Assembly (NCBI GenBank): GCA_032622095.1
Contig: CP136063.1
Span: 75,309,980 to 75,373,979, forward strand
Direction of reading: 5' to 3'
From: Siphonodentalium dalli
Lineage: Eukaryota > Mollusca > Scaphopoda > Gadilida > Siphonodentaliidae
DNA: 64,000 nt
Part shown: in pieces, positions 47,178 to 59,300 of the stretch
How the letters are laid out: every line of letters begins with the position of its first letter
Numbering within the stretch: the first letter of the stretch is position 1
Position numbers and translations under genes: made by a program
Notes under the pieces: generated by a model
Database searches by the model: none
What the model was told of the DNA's origin: nothing
The model's input: the letters and a program-made list of their open reading frames with translations, nothing else

Positions 47178-47789
47178 TACAGTCAATTTCGCTTTATTGA
47201 ATAGCATTGGTGCATGGCTTTTCTTATGCAATTAACCGAATATTCATAAATATCGAAATCACGTAAAATAAAACCCCTGGCCGATTTTCTATCACCAACA
47301 TCAGTCTATAAATACAGTGTATTTAAGTTTCATTCATTCAATTTCATCATCAATTTAGTTTGTTTAAAAACAATAATGTTTATAAAAAGCATCATCTATA
47401 GTAATAAATAATAAAGGAAATGTGTGTGAACAGAAGCATGTTAGAAGAGATAGAAAAGCATGAAATTGAAAATTGCCGTTTGAATGTCTTCGCTCTCGCG
47501 ATGGTCATCATCAACAATTTTGTATTAAGTTATCCCAAAAAATACATATTTCAAACTAAATTTATTTATAAATTGCTATAAATTCGGCACCAAGAGGTGA
47601 CTTTTTACCCCTTCTCAGCAACATTTTTGGCAATTTTTTTATGCATAAAAACGGAATTCAGTCGGACCCTTATGCAAATTAACGATTTTAAATAGTCTTT
47701 TATGAGAAAATGGTTTGGTGCATGCATATTTTATGCAAATAGCCGAATTATGCATTTAAGCGATATGCAATTAACTGAAATTGACTGTA
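47178..47789. mobile_element. TA-flanked MITE with CAGTCAATTTC ends
   Basis: TA CAGTCAATTTCGCTTTA at the left and TTAACTGAAATTGACTG TA at the right. The terminal repeat is about 12 bp and the body ~610 bp, AT-rich and non-coding. CAGT ends and TA suggest Tc1/mariner. Confidence 0.65.
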
Positions 47790-48100
47790 CCATTTACAAA
47801 TGTGAAGCCTTATATTATGTTACTTTACAAATGTGAAGCTATATATTTTTTTACTCCATGTGCCAATAAGTCAGACCAGACCAGTCCTTTATAGACCAGT
47901 CACGCTACATGTGTTATATTGTGCTGCACTGGGGTAAGACTGGACATATGTTCCGGATATAATATGCTACATGTCATATTGTGGTGCACCTATGGTTCTA
48001 TGGAGTTATCAAACAAGTTTCGCTCACCTGCACTCTGCTAATCTGTTGCACTATCTTATATAGACAGGGGTGGATCCGTAAATCGCTCTATCCTGGTATA

Positions 48101-48327
48101 TACAGTAATGCTCTAAGTAATCGACTTCTTAACCACAGCAGAATTATGGGTAACTTTTCAGAACTTTTCAGGATTTAGTCGGAAATATGGCTTGTTGCCA
48201 TTCATCGGAAAGCTCTCAGGGAGAGCTTTCCGATGAATGGCAACAATCCATATTTCCGACTAAATCCTGAAAAGTTACCCATAATTCTGCTGTGGTTAAG
48301 AAGTCGATTAATTAGAGCATTACTGTA
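48101..48327. mobile_element. palindromic TA-flanked MITE, copy 2
   Basis: TA-flanked, CAGTAATGCTCTAAGTAATC ends, arms meeting at GAAAGCTCTCAGGGAGAGCTTTC. A small duplication (GAACTTTTCA) occurs in the left arm. Confidence 0.85.
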
Positions 48328-48682
48328 TAATCGTACACAACAATTCTTGAGATGCTCACAAATTTTCAACCTGTCTAGGTCACAGGTGTGAAAAAAATGG
48401 CAAAATCCTCACCTGTCTACATTCTGACGTTACTCAAACAGCTGAAAAAATGCACATTTCCAAACTTCCCTCTTTGATGTTCATTTGGCTTGTTTCCAAT
48501 ATTTTAAGTACTCTGTTTATTAATATTAAAGAAATCCAGGTATTGGCCATTTTTTTAACTAAAGTATATATTAATTAAATTGTTGGACAGTAGAAGGGCT
48601 TTGGTACTGCCAGTTACAGTCAATTGTACTTCAGAGCCTGATTCAACACCATCAACATTGAGATATACGTCTGCTTTAGCTT

Positions 48683-49418
48683 AAAGATGGTCTATCTCTT
48701 TGTAAACATGTGCTATATAGTTACCTGGGTATAAAGTATTAGACACCAGCTGATGTGCCCGACTTCGTCTGGGATGTTTTGGGATTTCTTTGTAATTGCC
48801 TCCGTCTGGGCAGTATATACAACGTCTGGACAAACTATTTTTCGATCGGTCCAGAAACATGCCTATATGAGCGTATATGAGCGAGGTCGTGGACAAGGTC
48901 AAGGACACAGTCGCACATGAAATTGGACCCACCTATATTGTCAAACAGTTTTCGAGTCTATAACACACATACATACACACACACACATACATACAGACAG
49001 TAGTTCCAAAATATATAATAGATGATTCGAAGACTCCTGTCCGGTAATGTTTTATTGATTAATATTGATTATATTTCGAATATATTCTGGTCTAAAAACA
49101 TGTGGTTGTTTAGCTAACGAACAATAGTGGTTACTGTTAACAGTGACCAGAAATGTTATTGTGTAATTTTGTCACAAATAAACGTTAATTAGACTCATTA
49201 TTGCTTATAACTATGGAATCAAACAATACAAACAACCATTTGGGACATTTGATTTGTCCCATTTAATCATCTCATTTCATAATAAAATATTTGAAATAAA
49301 ATCAAAATTGATAGAAGCGTTTCCGGACAGGGGTCTTCCATTCATATTTATTATTTTATACCCACGCAGCTATTTCAAATTTGTTATTTAAAGAGATACG
49401 CCAGGATGAACCATCTTT
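48683..49418. mobile_element. TIR element related to 42933-43403, longer copy
   Basis: AAGATGGTCTATCTCTTTG at the left and AAAGAGATACGCCAGGATGA at the right. The interior shares TTTCCGGACAGG and TTAATTAGACTCATTATTGC-type stretches with the shorter copy, in inverse order. It contains an unshared CA/CATA microsatellite (48966-48995). Confidence 0.55.
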
Positions 49419-49419
49419 A

Positions 49420-50250
49420 ATTACTACAGTGGAAAACAAAAGGGAAGATTTAACAATTTAGTACAGTTTAGTACATCTTCCAATTGTGACAGGTGGAAAA
49501 GTTTAATACCTGTCATCTCAGAACTTGTTATATGCCAGTGATAGGTAGACAGGTGGAAATTTTGAGCCTTGATATATAGGCATGAACAAATCGGCCTGTT
49601 GCACTATGTTAGGACAACATTAAATGGATGTGTGTTTCTGGTAACCCCAGCCCTCTGAATGTGTGTTGAAGGTAACCCGCCTGTCCTCAAGGGCAAACAG
49701 CACCCCGCTCCCCCAAAATCATTTTTCTTGATTTGCATTGGGAAATATTTTTTGTCATCCTCGATACTTTAGTAGTGGATATATGCAGTCATAATAGTTC
49801 TACATTTTCAGCGACCCTCTTAATTTTATCTGTCTTGTCTGGATACAAAACAATTATAGATACGGAAGTCACTCATGGCGGGTACAACTGAAAAATGATA
49901 ACAATGTTTGTTAAACTAATATGATAATATGCAAGGCATATAAAACGACCCCGGTACGATGTTGAGGAGAAAATCTTCAGATCAATTTTATTTAATATGC
50001 AGTGTTCAGTGTGAGTTAAGAAGACATATACTGTATTAATATGTTGAAAGATAATTCTGGGACATTTACAAGGTTTTTTCCTAAACTTTACTTAGCTGAA
50101 GGTTTGATCAGAGGACAAATTGCTTGAGGCACCAACCTGGTTACATTTAATATAAGGTCAAGAATTTGCATAGCTTTCTAAGATTGACCCTTCAATTTAA
50201 TATCAGAATGTATGAAGCACTCAGTATGAGTGATGTCCATTGCCTTGAAT
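49420..50250. other. no recognised feature
   Basis: AT-rich sequence without supportable gene or element. Confidence 0.4.
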
Positions 50251-50719
50251 CAAGTCTGAGTTTAGTATGCCTGTCATTTGCAGAATGAGGTCCCCAGAGG
50301 GTGAATTTAGTGAAGCTATCCCACATAGCAGGCTAGTATCACCAAATTCACCCTCAGGAGGACCTCATTCAGTATGGCCTCATCTGCTATGGAAGACATA
50401 GACTCAGATTGAAGTTCCCAAATGGTGAATATTAATTGTGATGTATGTACACCCATTGGGAACCTCGATTATGCAGTGTGTCATCTGCCAATTTGTGGAT
50501 ATAGAGAAACTAAACTAAAAAAGAAATAGAATCTTTGTGAAGAAGTTTCTATTGAAATTTGATAATAAAGATACCATCCAGAGAAGATCAGGACTAAGCA
50601 GAATGAGCCCCACAGAGGGTAAATTTAGTGATGCTAGCCTGCTATGCGGGATAGCGTCACTAAATTCACCCTCTGGGGAACTCATTCTGCAAATGACAGG
50701 CACACTAAACTCAGACTTG
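50251..50719. mobile_element. CAAGYCTGAG-ended MITE, copy C
   Basis: Ends CAAGTCTGAGTTTAGTATGC and GTTTAGTGTGCCTGTCATTT-type inverse. Subterminal hairpins at both ends. GTCCATTGCCT occurs just outside each end (50235-50245 and 50722-50732), giving an 11-bp probable target duplication. Confidence 0.8.
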
Positions 50720-51204
50720 GTGTCCATTGCCTCTAAAATGAAGAATTCTTTTTGCACACCAATTTAGAGATTCAGGTTTAACTATGCTACATGGTTTGGT
50801 TCATTATTTTTTCGGAGGGTTGCTCACAGACAACAAACGGATAAAAAGATAAGACAGAAGTTCCAAAATATATAATAGATGATCAAAAATATATTTGAAA
50901 TTTGAAATTGTTGACAAATATCTGGCAAAATTGAAGAAAATATCTGATAACATTTGTGACTGTTGCTGGTTTCAGTTCAAACACTAAAAATGCATTTAAA
51001 TTCAATATAATTAAGAACGGCGTGCCTTACAGACCACATCCCTCATCCGATCACCATACGTCATAGAGATCTGCGAGATGACCTCTAGATGGCAGTCTCC
51101 TATTTTGACCGAAATTTGTCGAATTGGAATTTACTCTTTGTATGACTAAATCCATCGGCACACCTTTCAGCAAAAAATCAACTCCTTCCCAGGTTGAGCT
51201 GTAG

Positions 51205-51572
51205 TGTCATTGACACTTCAATTTTCATTTCCGGATGATCACTTTACTAAGTCTGAACTGAATGGAATGAAATTTGGTATGTGGGTTTATACTAGCACAA
51301 AATACAGGTCAAGTTCGAATTTGGGTTCCGTCCGCCAACTTTCACCAGAGTTATGACCCTTTTTGTTGGAATTTGCACTCCATTTTCGTTTCCGGATGAT
51401 AACTTTAGCAAGTCTGAACTGAATAGATTGAAATTTGGTATGTGAGTTTACTAGTCCAAAAGACGGGACAAGTTCGAATTTAGGTTCCACCTGCCAATTT
51501 TCACCAGAGTTATGGCTCTTTGTTGAAATTACCATGGACATATTTTGCCACACCCTATAGCGATGCTCTTGT
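51205..51572 (+). repeat. dispersed repeat ...GCGATGCTCTTGTT, second copy with internal doubling
   Basis: Two consecutive units each run TTTCCGGATGAT, CTGAACTGAATxGAxTGAAATTTGGTATGTG, CAAGTTCGAATTT, TTTCACCAGAGTTATG. The copy ends TAGCGATGCTCTTGTTCA. Same family as 27945-28207. Confidence 0.75.
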
Positions 51573-52185
51573 TCATTTTAGCTTCAAAGTTACCCAATTT
51601 AAAAAAAAAATCTACTGATTGAGATGACTCAGATTTTCTACACATCTCAGCCCCGTCCCATACCGGGAATCCCGCTCTGGACATCCCTGATTATATTTCT
51701 GCGACTAATCAGTTCTGCGCTAACCCAAGAACTTATGACCGATAGCCACCACGCCAGTGCATGTGAACTATCTGAGATAATGTTTTAATAACCGGTTATT
51801 GACCAAGAATGTGAAGGTGACTAATGAAACGTACAAATGACGTATTGACTTCAATTCAGCTAATTTATGAGTATTGTCTGAATCCTCGATTGGCATGGAA
51901 TTTTACATAAACACCTAGAATTTACGGTGAGGACATTACCCAGGTCAGATAATTTGTACTATTAGGCCATCCAAAGTTAATTAATTGTTTCTCTAACAAT
52001 TAATTTTTTATATATATCGGTGCAGGAGGGATTTTATTTATAATTTTTTCTTCCCAACTATCACGATGGTCGTGGCTTGAATATGCTTACATGTGATCCA
52101 AAATTAATATACTAGAGTCTTATAAAATGCTGATTTTCCTTATAAAACTAAACAAATAAATCTGTCTGTATCTGTAGATATTACA
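51573..52185. other. no recognised feature
   Basis: Mixed AT-rich sequence. Nothing supportable. Confidence 0.4.
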
Positions 52186-52189
52186 GTGC

Positions 52190-52568
52190 AGGAACCAATT
52201 CTGGTTGTAGACGCACTGGTCCAGGTGCTACCACGGCCGAGTAACTTTATAACCCTGTGGTGACTCCAGTAGCGTTCTTTAACGTGCACACACCGAGGCG
52301 TGTACACGGGTCAGCCATTAATGTCCGCTCCCGATCGGACAGCGTACTGCACCAACGACAACATACCTGGACAGGTCTTGTAATGGGGGGAAGTCGGCAT
52401 TTTGCATTCGGATCTTTATTCAGTGATCTTGAATGAGACATTTCAGCCTGACAAACTTGGTATCTGACCGAGTTCTGATTTTTGTCAGAATACCCTGACC
52501 AGGTTACAATCCCCGGTCCGCTAGCACGAGAGACCAGTACGCTACCTCTCGGCTACCGACTTCCCTTA
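52190..52568 (-). mobile_element. tRNA-derived SINE
   Basis: On the minus strand the head reads GGTAGCCGAGAGGTAGCG (a full pol III A-box, TRGYNNARNNG), then ACTGGTCTCTCGTGCTAGCG and GGGGATTGTAACC, a B-box with two changes from consensus. This is the tRNA-like head common in mollusc and other invertebrate SINEs. The body includes GTGCACGTTAAAGAACGC, which resembles a conserved SINE central domain. The 3' end is uncertain. Confidence 0.6.
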
Positions 52569-52628
52569 AATAACTGAAGTAAAAAAATATGAAAGAGTAT
52601 CTCACTGAATTAAAAAAGTTATACATGG

Positions 52629-52734
52629 GGAGCTTTCCGATGAATGGCAACAAGCCATATTTCCGACTAAATCCTGAAAAGTTACCCATAATTCTGCTTT
52701 GGTTAAGAGGTCGATTAATTAGAGCATTACTGTA
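52629..52734. mobile_element. palindromic TA MITE, half copy
   Basis: Only the right arm is present (AGCTTTCCGATGAATGGCAA to GAGCATTACTG then TA). The left arm was lost or never copied. Confidence 0.8.
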
Positions 52735-52954
52735 CTGGAGAAACAAATAATTAATTTTGGATAACTCACAACTGTGAACTCGGTATCCAATAACTTGGTT
52801 TCTGTGTCACATACTGGACAGTTGGTCAGCTAAGCTATGCCGGGAAAACACAGATGTCTGGGTTCCTTCACAATATGTTTACTTAGGATGGTGACATAGT
52901 TAATGAACCTGCTTGTCCTATTGGTGTTGTCGGTCATTGAACTTGGCTTTGAAA

Positions 52955-53410
52955 TGGTCTGTTATACCTTTCATGACTGGAGCTTCCTGAAATTTTGCAA
53001 AAACCCTGTGTCAGTGCATTCTCTTATATATGCAAGTCTACCATAAGGAGCCTCACATACATAAAAATACATTGGCCTAACAATATTTACCTTTGCAGTA
53101 ATGCCCTAATTAATCGACTCCTTAACCACAGCAGAAGTATTGGTAACTTTACAGGATTTAGTCGGAAATATGGCTTGTTGCCATTCATCGGAAAGCTATC
53201 ACTGAGAGCTCTCACTAAGAGCTTTCCGATGAATGGCAACAAGCCATATTTCCGACTAAATCCTGAAAAGTTACCCATAATTCTGCTGTGGTTAAGGAGT
53301 CGATTAATTAGGGCATTACTGTACCTTGTAAGCCAGTTCATTCTGTTATATGTGAGGCTCCCTATAGCTATGGGAGACTCGCATATATAAGAGAATGCAC
53401 TTTCACATGA
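52955..53410. mobile_element. diverged TTAA-type MITE with hairpin arms, split by a palindromic MITE
   Basis: CCTTTCATGACTGGAGCTTC and a degenerate hairpin (53004-53076) match the copy at 55897. Its continuation (ACCTTGTAAGCCAG) resumes after 53323. The palindromic MITE at 53096-53323 is nested within. Confidence 0.7.
53096..53323. mobile_element. palindromic TA MITE, copy 3 (nested)
   Basis: CAGTAATGCCCTAATTAATC ends; arms meet at AGAGCTCTCACTAAGAGCT. Inserted in the degenerate TTAA-type MITE; comparison with 55897-56092 gives the approximate pre-insertion sequence. Confidence 0.85.
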
Positions 53411-53616
53411 TCTTTAATGCTGCACCAGCGCAACATGAAAGGGATAACATATGGAGGGATGTTCAGGAGCATAAGCTGATGACAGACAAATGAACAGATA
53501 AAATATGCAAGCGCAAGAGCATTCCTATCAATGGGTGGGAAATGTTCAGACAATATTAAAGCTCAACAAATCAGAACAAATCACCTAATTATTATCTGAA
53601 CATTTCCTAAGGGAAC

Positions 53617-53833
53617 TACAGTAATGCTCTAATTAATCGACCTCTTAACCACAGCAGAATTATGGGTAACTTTTCAGGATTTAGTCGTAAATATGGCTTG
53701 TTGCCATTCATCGGAAAGCTCTCCCCGAGAGCTTTCCGATGAATGGCAACAAGCCATATTTCCGACTAAAGCCTGAAAAGTTACCCATAATTCTGCTGTG
53801 GTTAAGAAGTCGATTACTTAGAGCATTACTGTA
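53617..53833. mobile_element. palindromic TA MITE, copy 4
   Basis: TA on both sides, CAGTAATGCTCTAATTAATC ends; arms meet at GAAAGCTCTCCCCGAGAGCT. Arms nearly perfect. Confidence 0.87.
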
Positions 53834-53974
53834 AATACTAGCTGAAACAGGCACCCTCAAGGAGCAGGCCCCTTTGTGCACTTTGCACACATATTGATCA
53901 TTTAACGATGGTTTGGCGAAGGACGGTTGGCGGGCAGTCGGGCACACAACAAACCTATATAACATAGCCGTTTA

Positions 53975-54835
53975 TTGATGGATTCTGACAATTTTTGGTC
54001 TGTGTCAGAGTTAAATGTCAAATTAGGTCCGCCCCGACTTTCTAATCAGAGTTATGCCACTTGTTTCTGCGATAATTTGGACAAACATCAACCAATTTTA
54101 TTAATATTTGGTATGTGGATCTTTCACAACAATATTTTGCTGAGTTCCAAAATCAGTTTTGTCCAAATCCTTTTACCTGAATTACGGGCCTTAGTTTGTC
54201 TATTTTTAGCAAATTCTATGTCTGTTAGAATGATAACTTTACCAAACATCAACCAATTTCATTCATACATGTATTTGTATATGGAACCTTTTACAACAAT
54301 ATCGGAAACAAGTTTGAAAACCAGATTTGTTCGACCCTTTTTACCTGAGTTACAGCCCTTCGTTTGTCTATTTTTAGCAATTTTATGACTGTTAACATTA
54401 AGCACGTAAACATGAACAAACGTCGATCGCCTTGTCATTGATATTGGGTATATGGATCTTTCACCACCATATCTAATTTAGTTAAAAACTAGGTTTGTCC
54501 GATTTCTTTCTTTAGTTCTGAGATATGGTTCATATCGATCTTTAGTTCGACATCCATTTTTAGTGATTCTCGGTCGAACAGATTCACTCTTATGGGCAAA
54601 AAAACTTGACCAAAGCCATTTTTGTTGCGCAACCCTTGTTTTAGATTGAAATCCTTGCTCAATTTTATTAAATATTATCAAAAACTAATGCAATTATAAC
54701 ATCTGCTTGGTACCCCGAGCTACCACACCAAATTTGGTTGAAATCGGTCCAGGGGTATGGGATGAAATTTGCGAACTGATAGATAGACATAGACAGACAA
54801 ATCTTACTGTTTTATATTGATAGATGACACATAAG
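53975..54835 (+). repeat. degenerate ~175-bp repeats with retroelement-like tail
   Basis: Three or four imperfect units share CAACCAATTT, TGTCTATTTTTAGCAA and TATGGATCTTTCAC. The end reads TTGGTTGAAATCGGTCCAGG, GATAGACATAGACAGACAAA, TTTTATATTGATAGAT, a tail style common to short retroposons in invertebrate genomes. Class not certain. Confidence 0.4.
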
Positions 54836-55890
54836 GTATTTTCACTCCTACAAACAGGGCTCCTGTTGGCTCAGCAGTGGCAAACTGGTTCAATAAGTGC
54901 ATATTTGTGATCCACTCAAAGGGGAGGTAACTTGAATCTTTGCTTTCCAGGGGTCGATGGTTTCTACTATGAGTACGTGGACAGGGTTCAATTTAACTGG
55001 ATTCGCATCGCAATTTGATATGCGATTTCCAATTTATGCTAACCAGTTTACAATGAAAAGTCATGCATTGGTAGGGAATGCTATACAAAATCTACCAATG
55101 ATGCAAAATTCTACACAAATTTAAATCATTAAATCGACCCCTGTATGTGGAGTGATTTCCCCTAGATATTAACTCTTAGTGCTGTCTTTCTTCCACCCCT
55201 AAAACTGCGTAACTTCGTGATATGAACCAGTGTCTGAGACGTGAAATGACAAAAAAAAAACCCAAATAAAACAAACACACCTTAAAACTTTTAAAACTGG
55301 TAGTCTTTCATATTATCTATTTAAAGTCCAGACTTGACATTTTATTTCTTTGATGAAAAATTATATGTTCACTAGCTATATAAATTTATTAATGCGTATA
55401 CATGTATATCATTTCCCTTAATGCATGTACAACTATCAATTTTCTCAGGGATTTTGATATTGCCGCCGGTGTGAGAGTATTTGCACACCACTTTATTAAA
55501 TTTACTGACCTGACCATTCAGTAACTCAAAGGGAATTTTTTTTAACATATTGAATAGTGTTTTTTTAAACTAATTCCTGCGATTTTTCCACGACCTTTCC
55601 ATGGGTGAGCATGATATGTTGTTTTCTATGTTGGCCTTGGATTTCGTCATGGGTATAAGCATGTTATGTTGTTTGGTCTAACGTGTTTCTTGCTGTATAT
55701 ATATATATATCGGTATGTCACGTTATCATGTATGTTTTAATACGTACTCCATCCCTGCCAATAACATATACCCTCCATAATAACATATGCTCTCAAATTG
55801 GTTTATGTTTAGAAATGAATTGTATGAAAATGTCAGAATATACAATACATTGCACAGTGAAAATATTAAATTTAATACTATTGACTGCAG
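54836..55890. other. no recognised feature
   Basis: AT-rich sequence with short A and TA runs. Nothing supportable. Confidence 0.4.
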
Positions 55891-55896
55891 GTAATG

Positions 55897-56092
55897 TTAA
55901 CCCTTTCATGACTGGAGCTTCCTGAAGTTTTGCTAAAACCCTGTGCCAATGCATTCTCTTAATATATGCGAGTCTCCCATAGGGAGCCTCGCATATATAA
56001 AAGAATACATTGGCCGAACAATATTTACCTTGACCTTGTAAGCCAGTGCATTCCCTTATATATGTGAGGTTTCCTATGGGAGACATACATTA
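55897..56092. mobile_element. TTAA MITE, CCCTTTCATGACTGG subfamily, truncated
   Basis: TTAA at 55897-55900, then CCCTTTCATGACTGGAGCTT and a diverged hairpin (55945-56014, centre AGTCTCCCATAGGGAGCCTC instead of the usual GTCGACCATAGGTCGCC). A second hairpin arm fades out near 56092 with no matching right terminus. Confidence 0.65.
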
Positions 56093-56340
56093 GTAACGAT
56101 ACTAAGGTTCCAGGCCCTGTAGTAGACAGCCAAACCTGTATATACCTTAGTCCCACCTGAGGACCATCTCTAATTCAATTTATTATGAATTTGGCATTAA
56201 TTGGAACACTTACTGCAGATATTCAGCATTTTCTGATTCCAACAGCCATTTTTGATGCCATCTTGGAGGATCTTGGATCCTGAATTTTCCCATGAGCGGA
56301 ATTTGGATATGTTGTTCCTGGTTTCGAATGAGTCCAATAT

Positions 56341-59300
56341 TTAGTCCGGGAGCTAATAGGGGTACCCTTGCACCCCCCCCCCCCCCCCTGGGACTTAACT
56401 TCACCCCACTCATTTTGTTCCTTATTATGTCCTTCAACTTTTAAGCAATGTATATATTTTCGTGAAGCTGAGACATAATGACACATTTTTGAGCCAAAAT
56501 TGAAACTCACCATCCAAGATGGCCACCAAAATGGCCACCGGAATTTGAAAATATAACATTTTTTCACAAATATCTTCTAGATCAATTCATGCTGTTTGGA
56601 ACTGGTTGAGTAATGCAACTTTATTTTGTGTTTTGTATATTAACTGATCATTGGAGCAACGAAATATGCAATTATTGGGGTCCTAACCGCTTCAAATCCC
56701 TCAAAAATTCGATTTACAGAATGCGGTATAAAATTTCAAAAAAAATCACAATTGGGATTCTAGTCATATTTCAACAAGAAATGAACAGAACTTTGTAATG
56801 TAAGTGAGGCATATCATTAACTATTAATGTTCCAAATCACTGGGACCAAAATTCTTACTTTGGCTCAAAATGGCTGCCAATATGGCCGCCAAAATATGTA
56901 AAATGGTAAATATTACACCAGCGTGTCCTGCAATCGCTTACAAGTTGTGGTTGGTGTATACAATTGGCTAATCTGTATTCTATACATTGCATACTAACAT
57001 GTCTAATGCACCATGGATCATTTTTACTATTGTCACAACTGACATCACCAGAAATATGGGATTTTTCTCTCACAAACTTGACAAAAATATTGGCAAAAAT
57101 TCACTTTTCAGGGTTCGACCATTTGTTCAAGTAAACTGCAACTATCTTTGGTATCATAGGTGTTTATTGTTTGGGTCTATCTTAAGTGTGTCACTGTGAT
57201 GTTTAAAGACTGAAATGCTCAAGATGGCTTCCAAAATGGCAACCAAATTTGTAAAAAAGTTAAAAGTTAACATATCCCGAACATTATCCTCTGCGTTATC
57301 CGAAAAAGATAGCAAATTGTGACTCACTTGGTTATTTTACGTATTAGTTAATTAACTGACAAATACGTTCTATTATATTTGTTCCAGTTCAGTATGGGGC
57401 ATGACAAATTCATTTTAAAGTTGCAGTATGGAATTTTGCGGAGAACCTCTTTTGTGATTCTGGCCATATTATTGAAAGGAAATGAGCAGAACTTTGAGAC
57501 GGAACTGAGATTAATATGTTTACCTGGATTGACTCTATGGTCATGTGTATGGCGAATAGGTATACATGTAGCGGCTGTATGGTCCATGGTGAGGTGAATA
57601 TGTATACAATGAGTGAACTATGATCGTGAATGTAGTGAATATGTATACATAGAGTGACTTTTTGTCATGCGTCGGGTGTAGGTGTATACCTGGTGTTCAT
57701 GCATGGTGACTCGTGGCTGTATCGTCATTTGTGGTATGTACGGGTATAACCAAGTATGGCTGCATGATCAGGTGTACGTGTATAAAGTGGGTTACTATGT
57801 TGTCATTTGTGTGGTGTTTATGTACATATGGAGTGACTTGGGTAATGGGTGGGTTATATCTTGGTGGTAATGGGTGGGTTGTATCTTGGGTGGCTATCGC
57901 TTTCTACAATAACTCAAGGGTATGTTAATCAATAAAGAGGTCATGTCAGAGAGTTCTCCATCTTGATGATGTTTATGTAGATGGGGGTGGAAAGCGATAG
58001 CCACCCAATAGCACACAGTCATTACATATATACATAAACACCACAGACATAACAATATAGTGACCCACTGTATACATGTACACCTGATCCATGACCACGG
58101 ATGACCATACAGCCATGCGTCACAATGCAGGCACACCGGGTATATACTCCTAAACATGACCCATAACCATATAGTCACTCCCTGTATACCCATTCATCTC
58201 ACCATTGGCCATAAGGTCACCCCCTGTATACCTATTCTCCAAACGCATGGTCAAATAGACAATCAATATCTACATCAATACCACAACAATGGCCATAAAG
58301 TCATTCCGGTATACATATGCACCTCACCAATGGCCATATAGCCACTCGCTTCATACTCATACCCTCACCCATGTCACCTGGTATACTCCTTCATCTGACA
58401 TATGGCCATATAGTCACCCCGTGTGTACCTATTCAAAACATTCATACATGATCATGGTCAATCCTTGTATACATATTCGCCTCAACATTGGCCATGTCAC
58501 TCCTTGTATCCCTATTTGTCACACCATAGCCGAATAGCCACTCAAGATATACTAATACACCCCATCCATGTCACTATAGTCACTCCATGTATGCATGTGC
58601 ACCTCATCCATGGTCATATAGCCACTCGCTATATACACATATCCCTCGCCCATGACAATAAAGCAACACGTGTTATACTGGTATAACCTACACATGACCA
58701 TACCGCCACGAGTCACCAAACAGGAGCACCAGGTATACTCATACGCCTGACACATGACCATTTAGTCACCCCCTGTATAGATGTTCATTACATTTGTGAC
58801 CATACAGTCACTACTGTCTTGTATACCTACATGTTCTCATCTCACTATTAACCATACAGTCACTACTTGTATACCTATTTGACACACATAGTCATATAAC
58901 CACTCGATATACATATGCAGCTCACCCTAGACTATAGATTTACTCCAGGTATACATGTAAACCTCACTAATGGCCATTCAGCCCTTCCAGATATACAAAA
59001 AAAACGCACACACGACCACTCAAACACTCCATACTTGCATATACACCTCACACATGACAATTCAGCAATTCACTGCATAATCATACACGCCATCCATGAT
59101 AATACAGCTAAGCCTTATACACCCACAAATGATAATACATCCACGAGATATATAAATATACATCCCACCATTACCACACGGACACTCCCTATATAACCAC
59201 ACCCTCGATAATGTCCACCCAGCTTACTCCACGTATTCATATTCAATCATGACCGTACAGTTATTCCATGTATACCTGTACACATTACCCGTAACCATAA

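Noticed and set aside
53087-53965. Conserved small proteins (SNALINRLLNHSRIMGNFSG-type) seen in several places
   Set aside because: They are translations of the palindromic MITE arms in either strand, so conservation is that of the element.
57682-58761. Tyr/His-rich open frames in the 57.5-59.7 kb region
   Set aside because: They arise from the degenerate 42-bp tandem repeat in the foldback core, in several frames at once.
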